A stretch of DNA of 64,000 nucleotides from Ceratopteris richardii (Eukaryota; Streptophyta; Polypodiopsida; Polypodiales; Pteridaceae), in NCBI GenBank assembly GCA_020310875.1, contig CM035430.1:102364431-102428430 (forward strand), read 5' to 3'. How positions within the stretch are numbered: position 1 is the stretch's first letter; each line of letters starts with the position of its first letter. Below, one piece after another: positions 28,837 to 39,982 of the stretch. Below the pieces are notes generated by a model. That model saw only the letters and a list, made by a program, of their open reading frames with translations, searched no databases and was not told the origin of the DNA. The translations under genes were made by a program, and so were the position numbers.

Positions 28837-30762
28837 ATGTACGTGCTCCCTGTGTACTGTGTTTTTCTACACTATCACCATAAAAATACTTCACTAGTAT
28901 CAGAACATTTCGAAGCAAAAAATTGTTCCTTTTGTGCGATCAAAGCGAGCACCCATCCACCTCACTTTGCTTGCACATGCCCACCCACCCAAGGCTTTCT
29001 CCAAGGCTTATAACTAAGGCAATGACCAAGGCTTAGAACTTGGCATACCTTGTCATCTGATTCACAGAAGTCATCGTTGGCACCATTGGCTGCGCACGAG
29101 GGAGGACCTCAATGGTCAAGGAAGATAGGGGTTCCTGGTACTGCCCGAGAGGTCACCCATCCTAGTACTATTCCCCCTAGAGCTTGGTTAACCTTGGAAA
29201 TCTCTTCCCACTAAGCTACACTCTTGTGGTGTCTGAAGAAGGGGAAAGACTAAGGTTAACATTACCTTGAACATGTTTTCGTCCCTCAAAGCTTCATTCT
29301 TTGCTTTCAAAGCTTGTTTTTGAAGCATTTTTGGGGTGTCTTTTGGAGCCACTCTGGAGTACTTTTGCACATAGTTCTCTTCATATGAGTCCAAGAACAT
29401 CAAGAAGAGTGTTCTTTGTACTTATCTAGCAATAAATATCAACCTTTTGGGCTATGTTTTCAACCACACTTGTAAAACTACAGGTTTCTTGAAAGGTTTT
29501 CAGTTTTGGTGTGAGTAGTCGCTATAAATTTATGCAGGTTTTTTAACCTAAAACATCAAAGTTGACAAACACTTGCAAGTGTTGTTGGCTAGTTTTTGGC
29601 CTGTGCATTCAGCCTTTTAGTGTCATTTTACTCCATATATTGAGCACATACACACCATGTATGCTTCTATGGATACTAGTTATGCACGTCCATGTGGTCA
29701 TTGTTGGAGAAGATGGTGGATAGTCACAAGAGATAAAGTGGTGTAGCTAGATCATGCTTCACACCTGCTAAGAATGATAGCTAGAGAGTGTTGTGGGCCT
29801 CCTTAGCTAGCTAATGAACATAAATAATCATATATGCTGCTTGAAAGGTGATTCACTAATGTAAAGATCAAAACATATAGATTGGAAGATAATCTAAGAT
29901 CAAAAACTTGCTATTTTAGTTCACAAACTTGTTTAGTTGTTTTGAATAATTCTCTGAGCACAACAACAATTGACTTAATTCCTTTTAGGGAACCCTATGA
30001 ACTTAGAAAGCTAACAATCATGAGTGATTTCATAAAAAATGATGGACTACATGCAAAGAAAGATGTTTAGCAATTCACATCTCCATCCCGACATTCACGG
30101 GCTACTACAGTTATCAGACGAGTGAGCAAAGATAAGCAAATTACTGATGATCCTGAGAAGCAATGCTAATGAAACTTTGTAGGATTGTAACAGACAATAT
30201 TCTAATTCTATCATGCTTTAAATGATTGCAAATGATCAACTACACACAGAGAACAAGCTCTCAGAAGATTACTATTCGGATGGAGTTATGACAAAGAAGT
30301 GAGATGAGAATGTAATGATCATATATATTAAAACATGTACAAATACAATGTCATTGGCAATCATACATTGCTCAATCTGTGAGAGGTGAGTGAATATGAG
30401 ATGAGCTCCCACTTCACAATGATTGTACTTCAAAATGATGTCTCTACCTCGAGATACACGTGAGTCTTTTAGATCCTTCTTTTAAAGTCATGCTTGGAGC
30501 CAAAGTTTTAATTCAAATTCAAACTTCTACCTAAAAGGTGAATGCTAACATATAAGATAGGTTCTCACATTGCTCAAAAACCAAGTGATATGTGATTTAG
30601 AGCTTCCTAAATCCTCATGGGTGTAATCCACTTTTACAAGGATAAATGTGAAGTACTTTTACAAGAGGTTGATCATATGAAGTCTTTCATAGGTTATGCC
30701 ATTAAGTCAAGCATAAGCTAGTTAAGCAAGTACGTGGGCTTGGGTTTAATTGCACCAATAGA
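28837..30762. other. AT-rich non-coding region, including probable H 3' LTR
   Basis: No supported gene. The right part, next to H's polypurine tract, should be the 3' LTR of relic H in minus orientation, beginning near 30762 as TATTGGTGC (a likely TG-to-TA change). I could not place its other end. A 5S-rRNA-like patch lies at about 29145-29200. Confidence 0.5.
29145..29200 (-). pseudogene. 5S rRNA-like fragment
   Basis: GGTCACCCATCCTAGTACTA (29151-29170) is the reverse complement of the conserved 3' half of plant 5S rRNA, which includes its internal promoter. Flanking bases fit more loosely (GCTTGGTTAACCTTGG versus the usual GCACGCTTAACTTCGG). It is too short and divergent to be a functional 5S gene. 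It could be a 5S-derived SINE or a Cassandra-like LTR piece. Confidence 0.5.
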
Positions 30763-30776
30763 TCCCCCCCCCAAGC
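30763..30776 (-). promoter_or_regulatory. Polypurine tract of copia relic H
   Basis: The minus strand reads GCTTGGGGGGGGGA shortly after the RNase H frame ends, in the normal place before a 3' LTR. Confidence 0.75.
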
Positions 30777-32641
30777 CTAACATGCTTGGTCTTCATTGCT
30801 CCTTGATTTCTTGCAAACCAATCATTAATTTGAACCTATTCAACTTTGTTCCATCCAATGCCTTTGTGAGTATATCGGCACATTGTGAATGAGTTGATAT
30901 ATAGGATAGCTAAATATCCTTGCTAAGTAATTTCTCCCTTACATAATGATAGTGCACTTCAATGTGCTTAGTCCTTGCATGGTATACAGGATTCGCAGCC
31001 ATATGAAGTGAGCTAGTATTGTCTCCAAAGATTATTGGAGTGTAGGAATGTATCTCCAAATCTTGATATAATTGCTTAAGCCACATAGCTTCTTGAGTAA
31101 CATTTGCCAAACCTCTATATTCTACCTCTGTGGAAGATAAGGCCATAGTTGGTTGCTTCTTGGTATAAGATTTGAACCTGCAAAGGATAGGTACCTTGAA
31201 GTGCTCCTCCTATCATCCTTGGAGCCAGCCCAATCTGCATCAGAATACCCTTCATTCATTGTACCCTTTATATTAAGCACCCTCTTTGTAGCTTCCACAT
31301 GAGGCTTCCTTGGTGTATGCATAAACAAACTCAATGTACTTACTGCATAGGCAATATCCACTCTTGTTAGAGTAACATAATTGAGGCTTCCCACAAGTTG
31401 TTGATAACCTATAACTTCATCAAGTAATTCACCTTCATGTGAACTCAATTTATGGTTGAGTTCCATAGGAGTACCTGCAATTTTAGTGTTCTCCATCTTA
31501 AACTTTACCAACATATCATGTATGTACTTCCTTTGAGTGATAAATATACGTGAATCTATATGCACAAGCTCTAAGCCAAGAAAGTAGGTTAATAAACCAA
31601 GATCACTGATTTCGAATTCCTTCATTAATTGAGCCTTGAATTGCTTGATGCCATTAGCATCATTCCCTTTAATAATGATGTCATCTACATAGACACATAA
31701 GTAGATAACTTCTAATTTGTTCTTCTTAACAAATAAAGAAGAATCTATCTTGCTTGCCACAAACCCTTGGTCCTACAAATAAGTAACTAGCCTATGGTTC
31801 CAAGCTCTAGGAGCTTAATGTTTCTTCATAATCTACTCCATGTGTTTGGGAAAATCCTTTTGCCACTAAACTTTCCTTGTACCTATTTATAGAGCCATCT
31901 GAGTTCTTTTTGATTTTGTATATCCACCTTGAACCAGTTACCTTCATGTCTCACTTCTTGGGAACTAGATCCCAAGTATGATTTTCCTGTAATGCTTCCA
32001 CTTCTTCTTGCATAGCTTCTCTCCATTATTTCCTTTTTCTAGCCTCTTCAAATGAAGAAGGCTCTTCTACCATAGAGTCTTAAGTGATATATATATAGAA
32101 TGTTTTGTGACTAAAGATGTATCATATCCATACCTTATGGGCTTCTTACTTTATCTTTGTGATCTCCTTAATGCTTGATTTGAAGACTCTCGTATGTCTT
32201 CTAGTTGCTTGATCTTGACCTTGTCTCTTGACTTCCAAGCCTTGAAGTCAATGTGCTCTTCATCTTCTGAGTTGATATCTTCTGCCAATGATTGATCTTC
32301 TCGTGTGAGGGTTGGAAAATCATTTTCCAAATCATATGGTAACTTGACTTTCCTACAATCATCTTGAAAGCATGAATTATTTTCATCAATCACTACATCC
32401 TTACTAACCATAAATGCCTTGTTAGTGGGATTGTAAAGCCTATAGCCCTTTTGATTCTGATCATACCCAATAAATACACATTTCTCAAGCTTAGGGTCAA
32501 GCTTTCCTCTGCTTTGTGAGGGGATGCGTGCATAAGCAATGCACCCAGATATTTTACAATGGTCCAATGAGGGTCTCCTGCCATTCCATGCTTCATAGGG
32601 TGTTATACCATCCAATGATTGTTGAGATATCAAGCTCAACA
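30777..32641 (-). pseudogene. Copia relic H: integrase C-end, RT C-half, RNase H
   Basis: From right to left: integrase C-terminal part (GITPYEAWNGRRPS, CVFIGYDQNQKGYRLY; 32151-32641), a gap where the RT N-half is decayed (31761-32150; scattered motifs only), RT C-half with YVDD (31122-31760) and RNase H (ALSSTEVEYRG, HARTKHIEV; 30910-31146), then an ADILTKAL end. Several frameshifts separate the pieces. The upstream part is lost at 32641, where D's LTR begins. Confidence 0.9.
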
Positions 32642-33009
32642 TGTGATGATCCAGGATGACACGTATCAGTTTTTCGTTTCTCTGACATGTATAGTGGTCA
32701 TGCCGATATATGTCAAGGACACTTCATTGAGATTTATTAGATTTATCTACCGAGAGTGATGGCACATTTGTTTCTTGCCAGCTCACTCATTTGTGGACAT
32801 TAGGTTCTTCCTTATGTACTATTCTTTATATATTGCAGTTGTTGTAGTCTTGTTTTTTAGGTCATTCTTGTACATTCCTTTTTATGTAATAGAAGAAGAA
32901 GAACAAGAAGAAGAAGATCATTCTTCCTTGCCTCAACATGAGTGTGTGCTTCTCTTTGATTGTGAGAGTGTGTGTGTGAGCTCTCTTCCTTATCTCCTTC
33001 ATCGTGACA
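32642..33009 (+). repeat. Copia element D 5' LTR
   Basis: The LTR is 368 bp, from TGTGATGATCC to ATCGTGACA, directly followed by an initiator tRNA-Met-type primer-binding site. Ends TG...CA with imperfect terminal inverted repeats. The left boundary coincides with the abrupt end of relic H. The preceding 5 bp are CAACA; D's 3' LTR is absent, so the duplication cannot be checked. Confidence 0.75.
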
Positions 33010-33085
33010 TGGTATTAGAGCCAATGTGGTTGTAGAGAGCTCATGGACATGGTATTAGAGCCAATGTGGTTGTAGAGAGCTCATG
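33006..33085 (+). repeat. 40-bp tandem duplication covering D's primer-binding site
   Basis: Two identical 40-bp units (33006-33045, 33046-33085) each contain TGGTATTAGAGCCA, the initiator tRNA-Met-type site with one change from TGGTATCAGAGCCA. The first copy abuts the LTR end; the second is displaced by 40 bp. Confidence 0.85.
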
Positions 33086-34360
33086 GAGAAGGACGATGGT
33101 GAAGAGTACGCAAGATGGCATGGAGAAAGCACAATTCACAAATGACCTCTGATTGCTATGGAAATTGACCTCGAAGTTTTAGAGCCATCTTGACCTCCAT
33201 TTTGAGCCCAGAAGGTGGGCCCACAGAAAAACCAAGTCAGTTTCAGAAACTGTAACTTGCATCGTATTTGTCAACACTCATATATTCCAGATCCAGAATT
33301 TGATGCGATTCTGTGTACTGTTGATACATGAAAACTGTGTACTGTTTTTCTAAGATCAAACTGTGATCACATAGTGCGATAGTGTTCAAGCAGAAGTGAT
33401 GTGTGTAGTGTCTTGTAGTGTTGTGAATTGCTATAGAAATGGCAATGCACATGGAATGAGACATCTTATGAGAGACAAGCTGGACAAGAACAACTTCCAT
33501 GCTTGGAGATTCAGAATAAAGAATTTCCTGATGGGAAAAGGCTATTGGAAGTACATCGAAGGAGAGAACAAAAATGCTCCATAGTTACCAGAGAGGAATC
33601 GGACTACGGACCAGTTAAGAGCATATGAGGAATGGAATGAAGGAGCACGAAAGGTAATGTACTGGCTATCTATTAGCATAAAGGATAGCATGATTGGGCA
33701 CATACAGGATGCCAAGACTCCAAAAGAGGCTTGGAATAGTTTGTTCACATTGTATGAGACCAATACAAAGGCATGGAATTTGCAACTCAAGAACGAGCTG
33801 CATACATTAGAGAAGAAGGGCATGTTGGTAAGTGACTACACCTTGAAAATCAAAAGCATATGTGAGTCAATTGCATTTATTGGCATAAATGTAGATGATG
33901 ATGATAAGGTGGAAGTGTGCCTTCGTGGTTTAGGAGCTGCATATAAGCAGTTCAGAACTTCTATACAGACCATGGAAAATATTCAGAATTTTACTGATTT
34001 GGTATCCATGTTGATCATTGAAGAAAAGAATCCTAGTGAGGATTCAAACTCCCAAGGGAAGTCCAATTCTAAGCAAGTATTCTACTCTGTTAGAGGAAGA
34101 GGCAGAGGTAGAGGTTTCAAAAGTGAAAGAGGAAATAGTAACCAAGACCAAGGTCAACAACAGAATCATGTAGGAGGAAGAGGATAGTTTTGAGGCAGGG
34201 GGAGCCAAAGAGGTCGCAGAAATTTCCAAAGAAATGATTCAAGTAATGACAATAAAGGATGTTGGAATTGTGGTAAACTTGGACACTTTGAATGCAATTG
34301 TAGGTTGAAGAATCAAAATAATAGAAGGCATCAAAACGATTATGCATCCACAAGTGCACA
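33086..34360 (+). pseudogene. Copia element D gag (broken)
   Basis: A copia gag is readable: KLDKNNFHAWRFRIKNFL, WNSLFTLYETNTKAWN, ESIAFIGI, an RGRGRGRG stretch and a CX2CX4HX4C knuckle (CWNCGKLGHFECNC, near 34260-34305). In-frame stops at 33582 and about 34186, plus others, make it non-coding. About 350 nt after the primer site show no clear gene. Confidence 0.85.
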
Positions 34361-36147
34361 TGATTCTGAGAGGTTGTTCATGGTTCAACATCACATGATG
34401 AATACGATGTTTGCTGGTGTTTCAAAAGCGAATGGCAATGTCTAGTATGTTGATTCAAGTGCTTCAAATCACATGACTATTCATGTGGAATGGTTTACTA
34501 CTTTGCAGAAATTGCTAGTTCCTAGATATGTTGAAACATGTGATGGCACATCACACCCTATCGAGCATACAGGAAACATAGCACTATCTATGGAGGATGC
34601 AAAGGTAAAACATCTTGCTGATGTGCTGCATGTTCCAAATATAACATAGAATCTGGTTTCTATTGGACAAATGGTTGACCAGGGATTACAAGTCAAGTTC
34701 AATGTTGATGGGCTATATAAAGAAGAATACAAATGGGATGGAAGACTGATTGCCAAAGGAAACAAAGTGGGTAGGATGTCAACCTTAAATGTGAAAAAAT
34801 TCTTGAAATGAATCCAACCATGTTTGCAAAAGGTGCGGGAATCATTGTTGATATAGAGATCTGGCACAAATGGATTGGACATGCAAACTTGTAAAGGCTG
34901 AAATGGATGCAGTCAAACGAGATCATCCATGGACTACCAAATTTCAAGGTTGCAGAGATGCAAAAGTTATGTGCAGCATGTAAATTTGGAAAACAGTCAA
35001 GATCATCATTTCCGCATGACAAGCATGTTAGTGAGAATGTGCTAGAAATAGTAAATATAGATGTTTGGGGTCTTACAAAGAACACATCTATAGGCAATTG
35101 CAGGTTTTATGTTACTTTCATTGATGATCATACATGGAAATTGTGGGTATATTTCATGAAAGAGAAGAGTGAGGTGTTCACTCACTTCCAGAATTTTAAA
35201 GCTATGGTGCAAAAGCAGATAGGGAAGTATATTCAAATATTAAGATCTAATGGAGGAGGTGAATACATGTGAAATGAGTTTAGCAATTTTCTGAAAATTC
35301 ATGGAATTTGACGTCAATTTTCATGCAGATACATGCCACAACAGAATGGCGCTGCTGAACGCAAAAATAGACATAATGTAGAAATAGCAAGAGCCTTGAT
35401 GGTTGAGAAGAATATGCCTTATTTTTATTGGGAAAAAGTTGTGCATACGACTGTATACATCATGAACAAAAATCCAACTGCTATTGTACATCAAGTTACA
35501 CATGAAGAAAATTTCAAGGGTAAAAAGCCAAACTTATCACATATGAGAGTTTTTGGTTGTATTGCATATGTACATGTTCCAGATGAGCTGAGGATGAAGC
35601 TTGATCCAAAAGCAGAAAAATGTTTCTTCATTGGATACTCCCTTGAGCAAAAGGGATATAAATGTTATAACCCACTCACACAAGAGGTAAAGGTGAGTAG
35701 AGATATGGTATTTGATGAGATGTCAAGCTTCTATGCAGGTGCCAAAGAAGAACTGAATCTTGAACCAAATGACAAAGAAAATGTTGAAAAATCAAGTGGA
35801 GAATCTCAAGTTTTGAGTGGACCCGATGCATCACCAAGAAATAGTTCCAACTCAAATCCATGGAGTGGAAGATTGCGTGGAAATTTTAGTTCAGCAAATT
35901 CGTCAAATACATCCAAGAAAGGTAAAGAAAAGCTTTCTGCTAGTAGTAAAACATGTGCAGGTTTTGAAGACGTTGATGGAGATTCAAGTGGTCAGAAAAG
36001 AGTCTTGATGAGGAACTGGGATTGCCCTCTCTGAAGACTCCAGGAGTAAGAAAGGCACATGATAATACAAGGAGAAGTGACCCTGGACCAAGAAGATCTG
36101 GGCAGATGCGGAATTCAGTGGAACGATTGATGTATGACAGTTATATG
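34361..36147 (+). pseudogene. Copia element D protease and integrase (broken)
   Basis: Protease motif YVDSSASNHMT (near 34450), then a GAG-pre-integrase region and integrase with WGLTKNTS, YVTFIDDHTW, RSNGGGEYM and QNGAAERKNR, then CFFIGYSLEQKGYKCYNP. Many stops and frame changes. After 36034 the linker to RT is recognisable (RRSGQMRNSVERLMYD). The frame is cut at 36147 by element E and resumes at 55436 in the same reading phase. Confidence 0.88.
36143..36147. repeat. Target-site duplication of element E (left copy, ATATG)
   Basis: ATATG precedes E's TG and recurs at 55431-55435 after E's CA. Removing E reconnects D's protein in frame between YDSYM and ARHC. Confidence 0.9.
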
Positions 36148-36193
36148 TGTTGGTGTAGGGCAATCAACAATTGAAGCTTTGGAAGTCAAGGAC
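36148..36193 (+). repeat. Copia element E 5' LTR, first 46 bp only
   Basis: TGTTGGTGTAGGGC... matches the start of E's 3' LTR (54408-54453) with one mismatch in 46 bp. It ends where element C's truncated 3' end begins. The missing ~977 bp of LTR, E gag/protease and C's 3' LTR were removed in one or more deletions. Confidence 0.9.
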
Positions 36194-39100
36194 CGACAGG
36201 CTTTGATAAGCGCCGGGCATATGTTCTATATACTTGTTGCTCTGTATCGTTTAGCTGATTAGCTTCACGTATCATGATCTGTTTCCATTGTTCCGCTTTG
36301 ACTCCATCGTTTGGCGGTTGTCTATGATCTGCGAAGAAGCTCAGTTCGTATGCCACAAGTCTGGCATTTAGATTGGATGACATCTTTAAAAATATCTCTG
36401 AATCGATTTCAAAAAATCCAGTAAAAAACGCTTCTTCGAATGTCTGCATATACGAGCTTGGCAAAAACATGAGTCTAGAATAGTATGCCATTATTGTGGG
36501 GCGGCTCGGCATCACTGATAGATCAAAAATAAGTACATCTGTTCCTTGATTAATGCCAATGAAGTTCAGAAATGTATATGCCGCATGTTTGAAGACTTTT
36601 AAGACTGTAAGTAGCATACTAAGTATTTTATTTGTCATTTTAACTGCTAAATCTGGTACTGTCGCATAGTTTTGTAGCCAAAATTCTATTGTTTTGATCA
36701 TGTAATCCTCAGTTGGCAAATAATTATGCGGCGGGCTAGGTAACATCGGATAGTTTAGCCACTGTTTATTAATAGTGCCGCTGCGTTGTAAAGCCAAAAA
36801 TTCCGTGGGCTCCCTTCTGCGTGGTATTGGGCAAAATGAAGGGTTTACCTGGAATAAATAAGGTGCGGCCTCCCAGTGCACCCGTAATGTGGGATGTTTC
36901 TCCAAAAACTTTCTCCTCCACACTGGCTGTGCAGCTTCAAACTCTGCTTGAGTGTACGTGAATGTGTCATTCTTGAAATTAAGCTGCTGATCCGGACTTT
37001 TGTGTGTAATCTTCTTGATATATTGCCTTGTTTTCTCTTTCAACAGTCCATATGGAATGTTGAAAGGCTTTATGATCTTCTCCAAGTCTTTGCCTTTGAT
37101 TTTGGCTTCCCTCATGACCTTGATGACTTCATTCTCAAAACTTTCCGTCAATCGGGACACCACTAGTGCCCGTTCCTTCTGACTTATTTCTGCAGTGTAT
37201 GGCATGGGATGATCATCATGCATATCCGCCATCTGCTCATGCATTGGAGAATGATAGATCGGTTGAGATAGAGGGCTTACCTCTACCTCGTCAGTAGGAT
37301 GTTCTGTTTCTGGCACTACTGATGTCCCGATCGGTTCTGTGTCTTTCTTCTTATTCTTTAGCTCCTCAATGCACTCGTCTTTTTCCTTTATCTGCTGTAT
37401 GGCTTCACCGAGTTTCTCTTTAGTGGCTAGGAGTTCCTTACCTATGTCGGCTACATGATCCATGTTCTCACTGTAGCTCTGTACCAGTTTGGCCTGTGCT
37501 GAATTCAGCTGCCTTTTGAGTTCATTTATTTCCTGATTGTGCTTAAGTTCTGCCTCTTCTCTTGCTGCGCGCTCTTGTTTTAGTAAAGCTTCACACTGTG
37601 CGAGTTGATCTTTTAAGTCATCTTCTTTATTTCCAGTTAACTCCAGTTGCTTTATTGGTTGGTCATATAACAATGATTTCATCAATTCTTTGTTTCTGTT
37701 CCGTAAAGTGTCATTCTCGTCCAGATATACTTTTAGTTGTGTTTCTAGTAGAGTGCTTCTGGTTTTCATTCTGTCTTTCTCTGCTACCGTAGCATCATAT
37801 AATTTCTGCATGTCTTCGAGCTGTTTTTGCAGTTGGTGATGCTGAGTGCTTAATGATTCATACATCGTTTGTGATTCTAGCAACTCCGTGCTTTTGGTGA
37901 CTATTTCTTTTTGTACCTGAATCAGTTGTGCAGATAATTGTTCACTCATAACTTGAAACTGGTTCTTTTCTTTCATGGCTTTGTCATAATCTGCATCTAT
38001 GTCCATCATTTGCTGTTGCGTATCCATAGCCGTCTGGATCATTTGCTTCACTACCGGCTTCAGTTGAGTCACATCCACATTGAGCCATGTTTTTGGTATT
38101 GATGGTTCTTCTCCGGTAGTCACGTCTTTACCTTGAGAAATGTGTAAAGTGGTATCATGGGGCTGCCTGATTTGAAGCTGTATCCGTGGCTCAGCCCTCA
38201 TGTTTTCATCCTGTGCTTGAGGTGTGTCATCAGGCACCTCAATTATTGTTTGTTCTTTTTGTGGGACCTCTGCCATTTCCGTACTCACTGGGGTTTGTTC
38301 TTCCTCTTTAATAGGTATCTTGACATGTGTAACCCCAGTAGTTGTGTCCTCCTTGATGCTTACTTTGGTAGTGTCATTCAATTGAATGATATGCTCCTGT
38401 TCCTGAGCATCATCCTTCTTTGCTTTTTCCTTCTGGCTGTCCGGTGTTACTTCCATTTGATTGATTTCCTGTCCTTCCTCTTCATAGGTTTCTGTCCTGA
38501 TATCAGTATCTAGCGTGTCTTTCTCAGGACTGGATTCCGTATTAGTACTTGAGTCATCAATGCCCAATTCTTGGTATCTTCCAGGTTGCTTTGGAGGTGT
38601 TTCTGTACTCTGTTTTTGCTGACTTTGACTCGCTTGTCTATACTGATGTCCTTGGACATTTAGATTTACCTGCCCTTGCATATATTGGTGTGTTTGCTCG
38701 AGGGCAGCAGACAAGTCTCTTTTTGAAATCGGCATTTGGGCCGTCGTGACCTTAGGCAAGAGATGCGTTCTCTTGGACTGCGGTGTTGCTTGGGCTTCTT
38801 CTTCTCGCAAGCGTTTTGTACCCCTCATGGGCTTCTGTGTGCTGGTCCCGGCCTCTTCCACTACAACTGCTGCTTTCTTTTTCTTAGGGACAGAAGCGGA
38901 TTTTGCATACCTTGCTAGTCCTTCTGCTGTTGGCATCTCTCTTAAGCAGTGTCTCATGTCTAGGGCTTCATATATCATTAAGGTCAAAGCTGAACCACCG
39001 TTCAGGAACTTCTTTTGCCCCCACTTCTTCTGAGCTTCAAACAATCGCTCTTGTACGTAACCTGTGAGATTCACTTTGTTTCCTATCTGTCTCATGGCAT

Positions 39101-39698
39101 GCGATAGGAGTTGTACTACAATTTTCTGAGGTGCAGTGTATCTGTTCATGCCAGGAAAACAAAAGTGTTGGTGTACCAGACGTACTGCATCTTCGATATC
39201 CACTCTGTTAATCTCCAGGAATGATCTTTTCTTGGGGTCGTGGCATTCATCCTTGACATTAGTGATGCCCTCCTGATTCCATCCAAAGGCCTTATTGATC
39301 AATTCATGAGTGAATTGAATGGTCTTCCATTTGCCCACCTTGTCCAAAACCTTTGCTTCTGGAACCGAAATCTTTGTAGCAGCCGGCTGCATAGTATTCA
39401 TTACTTGTGTACATCTCTGGAAGTCGGGTACACATATAGGTATCTGCAAAAATGCTTCGATGCCAGCTTGAGTCCAGACTTCTTCGATATGTGGTAACCC
39501 TTGTATGATGGTCTTGAAATCTTGTGACATAATAGGGAAACAGTGGTCCCTGTCCATGATCTTGATAGTTGCCATGAATAAGAGTTCCGAGATAGGTTGG
39601 TCATCTCGAAACCAATGTCCTCTGACCTTGGTTATTGATCCCAATGGAAGAAGTAGTTCCTCTTCCTGCTGTGTAGCTTCTGAGTCAGAAGATGTCAT
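36186..39698 (-). CDS. Element C downstream ORF, fused long coiled-coil protein (3'-truncated)
   Basis: About 1170 codons; the best start is the ATG at 39698-39696 (the GTG two codons upstream is not preferred), directly after TTGAGTGCAG, a possible splice acceptor. The N-domain (1-290) and C-domain (about 840-1150) match B ORF2 and ORF3, so the two B proteins are one here. Between them lie an acidic/Gln-rich linker and a long coiled coil (about 545-800). No signal peptide or clear membrane segment. The last two codons and the stop come from copia E LTR sequence across the deletion junction, so the natural end, polypurine tract and 3' LTR are missing. Function unknown. Confidence 0.85.
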   Translation of the reverse strand: MTSSDSEATQQEEELLLPLGSITKVRGHWFRDDQPISELLFMATIKIMDRDHCFPIMSQDFKTIIQGLPHIEEVWTQAGIEAFLQIPICVPDFQRCTQVMNTMQPAATKISVPEAKVLDKVGKWKTIQFTHELINKAFGWNQEGITNVKDECHDPKKRSFLEINRVDIEDAVRLVHQHFCFPGMNRYTAPQKIVVQLLSHAMRQIGNKVNLTGYVQERLFEAQKKWGQKKFLNGGSALTLMIYEALDMRHCLREMPTAEGLARYAKSASVPKKKKAAVVVEEAGTSTQKPMRGTKRLREEEAQATPQSKRTHLLPKVTTAQMPISKRDLSAALEQTHQYMQGQVNLNVQGHQYRQASQSQQKQSTETPPKQPGRYQELGIDDSSTNTESSPEKDTLDTDIRTETYEEEGQEINQMEVTPDSQKEKAKKDDAQEQEHIIQLNDTTKVSIKEDTTTGVTHVKIPIKEEEQTPVSTEMAEVPQKEQTIIEVPDDTPQAQDENMRAEPRIQLQIRQPHDTTLHISQGKDVTTGEEPSIPKTWLNVDVTQLKPVVKQMIQTAMDTQQQMMDIDADYDKAMKEKNQFQVMSEQLSAQLIQVQKEIVTKSTELLESQTMYESLSTQHHQLQKQLEDMQKLYDATVAEKDRMKTRSTLLETQLKVYLDENDTLRNRNKELMKSLLYDQPIKQLELTGNKEDDLKDQLAQCEALLKQERAAREEAELKHNQEINELKRQLNSAQAKLVQSYSENMDHVADIGKELLATKEKLGEAIQQIKEKDECIEELKNKKKDTEPIGTSVVPETEHPTDEVEVSPLSQPIYHSPMHEQMADMHDDHPMPYTAEISQKERALVVSRLTESFENEVIKVMREAKIKGKDLEKIIKPFNIPYGLLKEKTRQYIKKITHKSPDQQLNFKNDTFTYTQAEFEAAQPVWRRKFLEKHPTLRVHWEAAPYLFQVNPSFCPIPRRREPTEFLALQRSGTINKQWLNYPMLPSPPHNYLPTEDYMIKTIEFWLQNYATVPDLAVKMTNKILSMLLTVLKVFKHAAYTFLNFIGINQGTDVLIFDLSVMPSRPTIMAYYSRLMFLPSSYMQTFEEAFFTGFFEIDSEIFLKMSSNLNARLVAYELSFFADHRQPPNDGVKAEQWKQIMIREANQLNDTEQQVYRTYARRLSKPVGP

Positions 39699-39982
39699 CT
39701 GCACTCAATATAGAGGATGTATTAGTATCCATATTTTTTTCAGAAATCCTCCTCCATATGTTGATTATGAATTCGATGTTGCTCCGAGTGCATGGTGTCG
39801 TCCCTTTCCCGTGGGTGTGAGAAAGGTAATACCTGAATTTTTCAATCATTTTTATATAATTTTTTTGCTGAAAGAAAACATAAAAGTTAGTACATAGCCG
39901 AAGCGGTTAGTGAAATGTTATTGGAGTCATATTTTAAGTATGTACAAGTGCTCTCCTATTTCCAAAGGGAAAATGTGCGTGC
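39699..39982 (-). other. Element C spacer between gag-pol and downstream ORF
   Basis: About 280 nt, AT-rich, without an ORF. As in B, a polypyrimidine-poor but AG-ending stretch lies just before the downstream ATG. Otherwise nothing recognisable. Confidence 0.5.

Noticed and set aside
32775-33035. 86-codon ORF in D's LTR
   Set aside because: Hydrophobic low-complexity translation of LTR and primer-site sequence; no family match.
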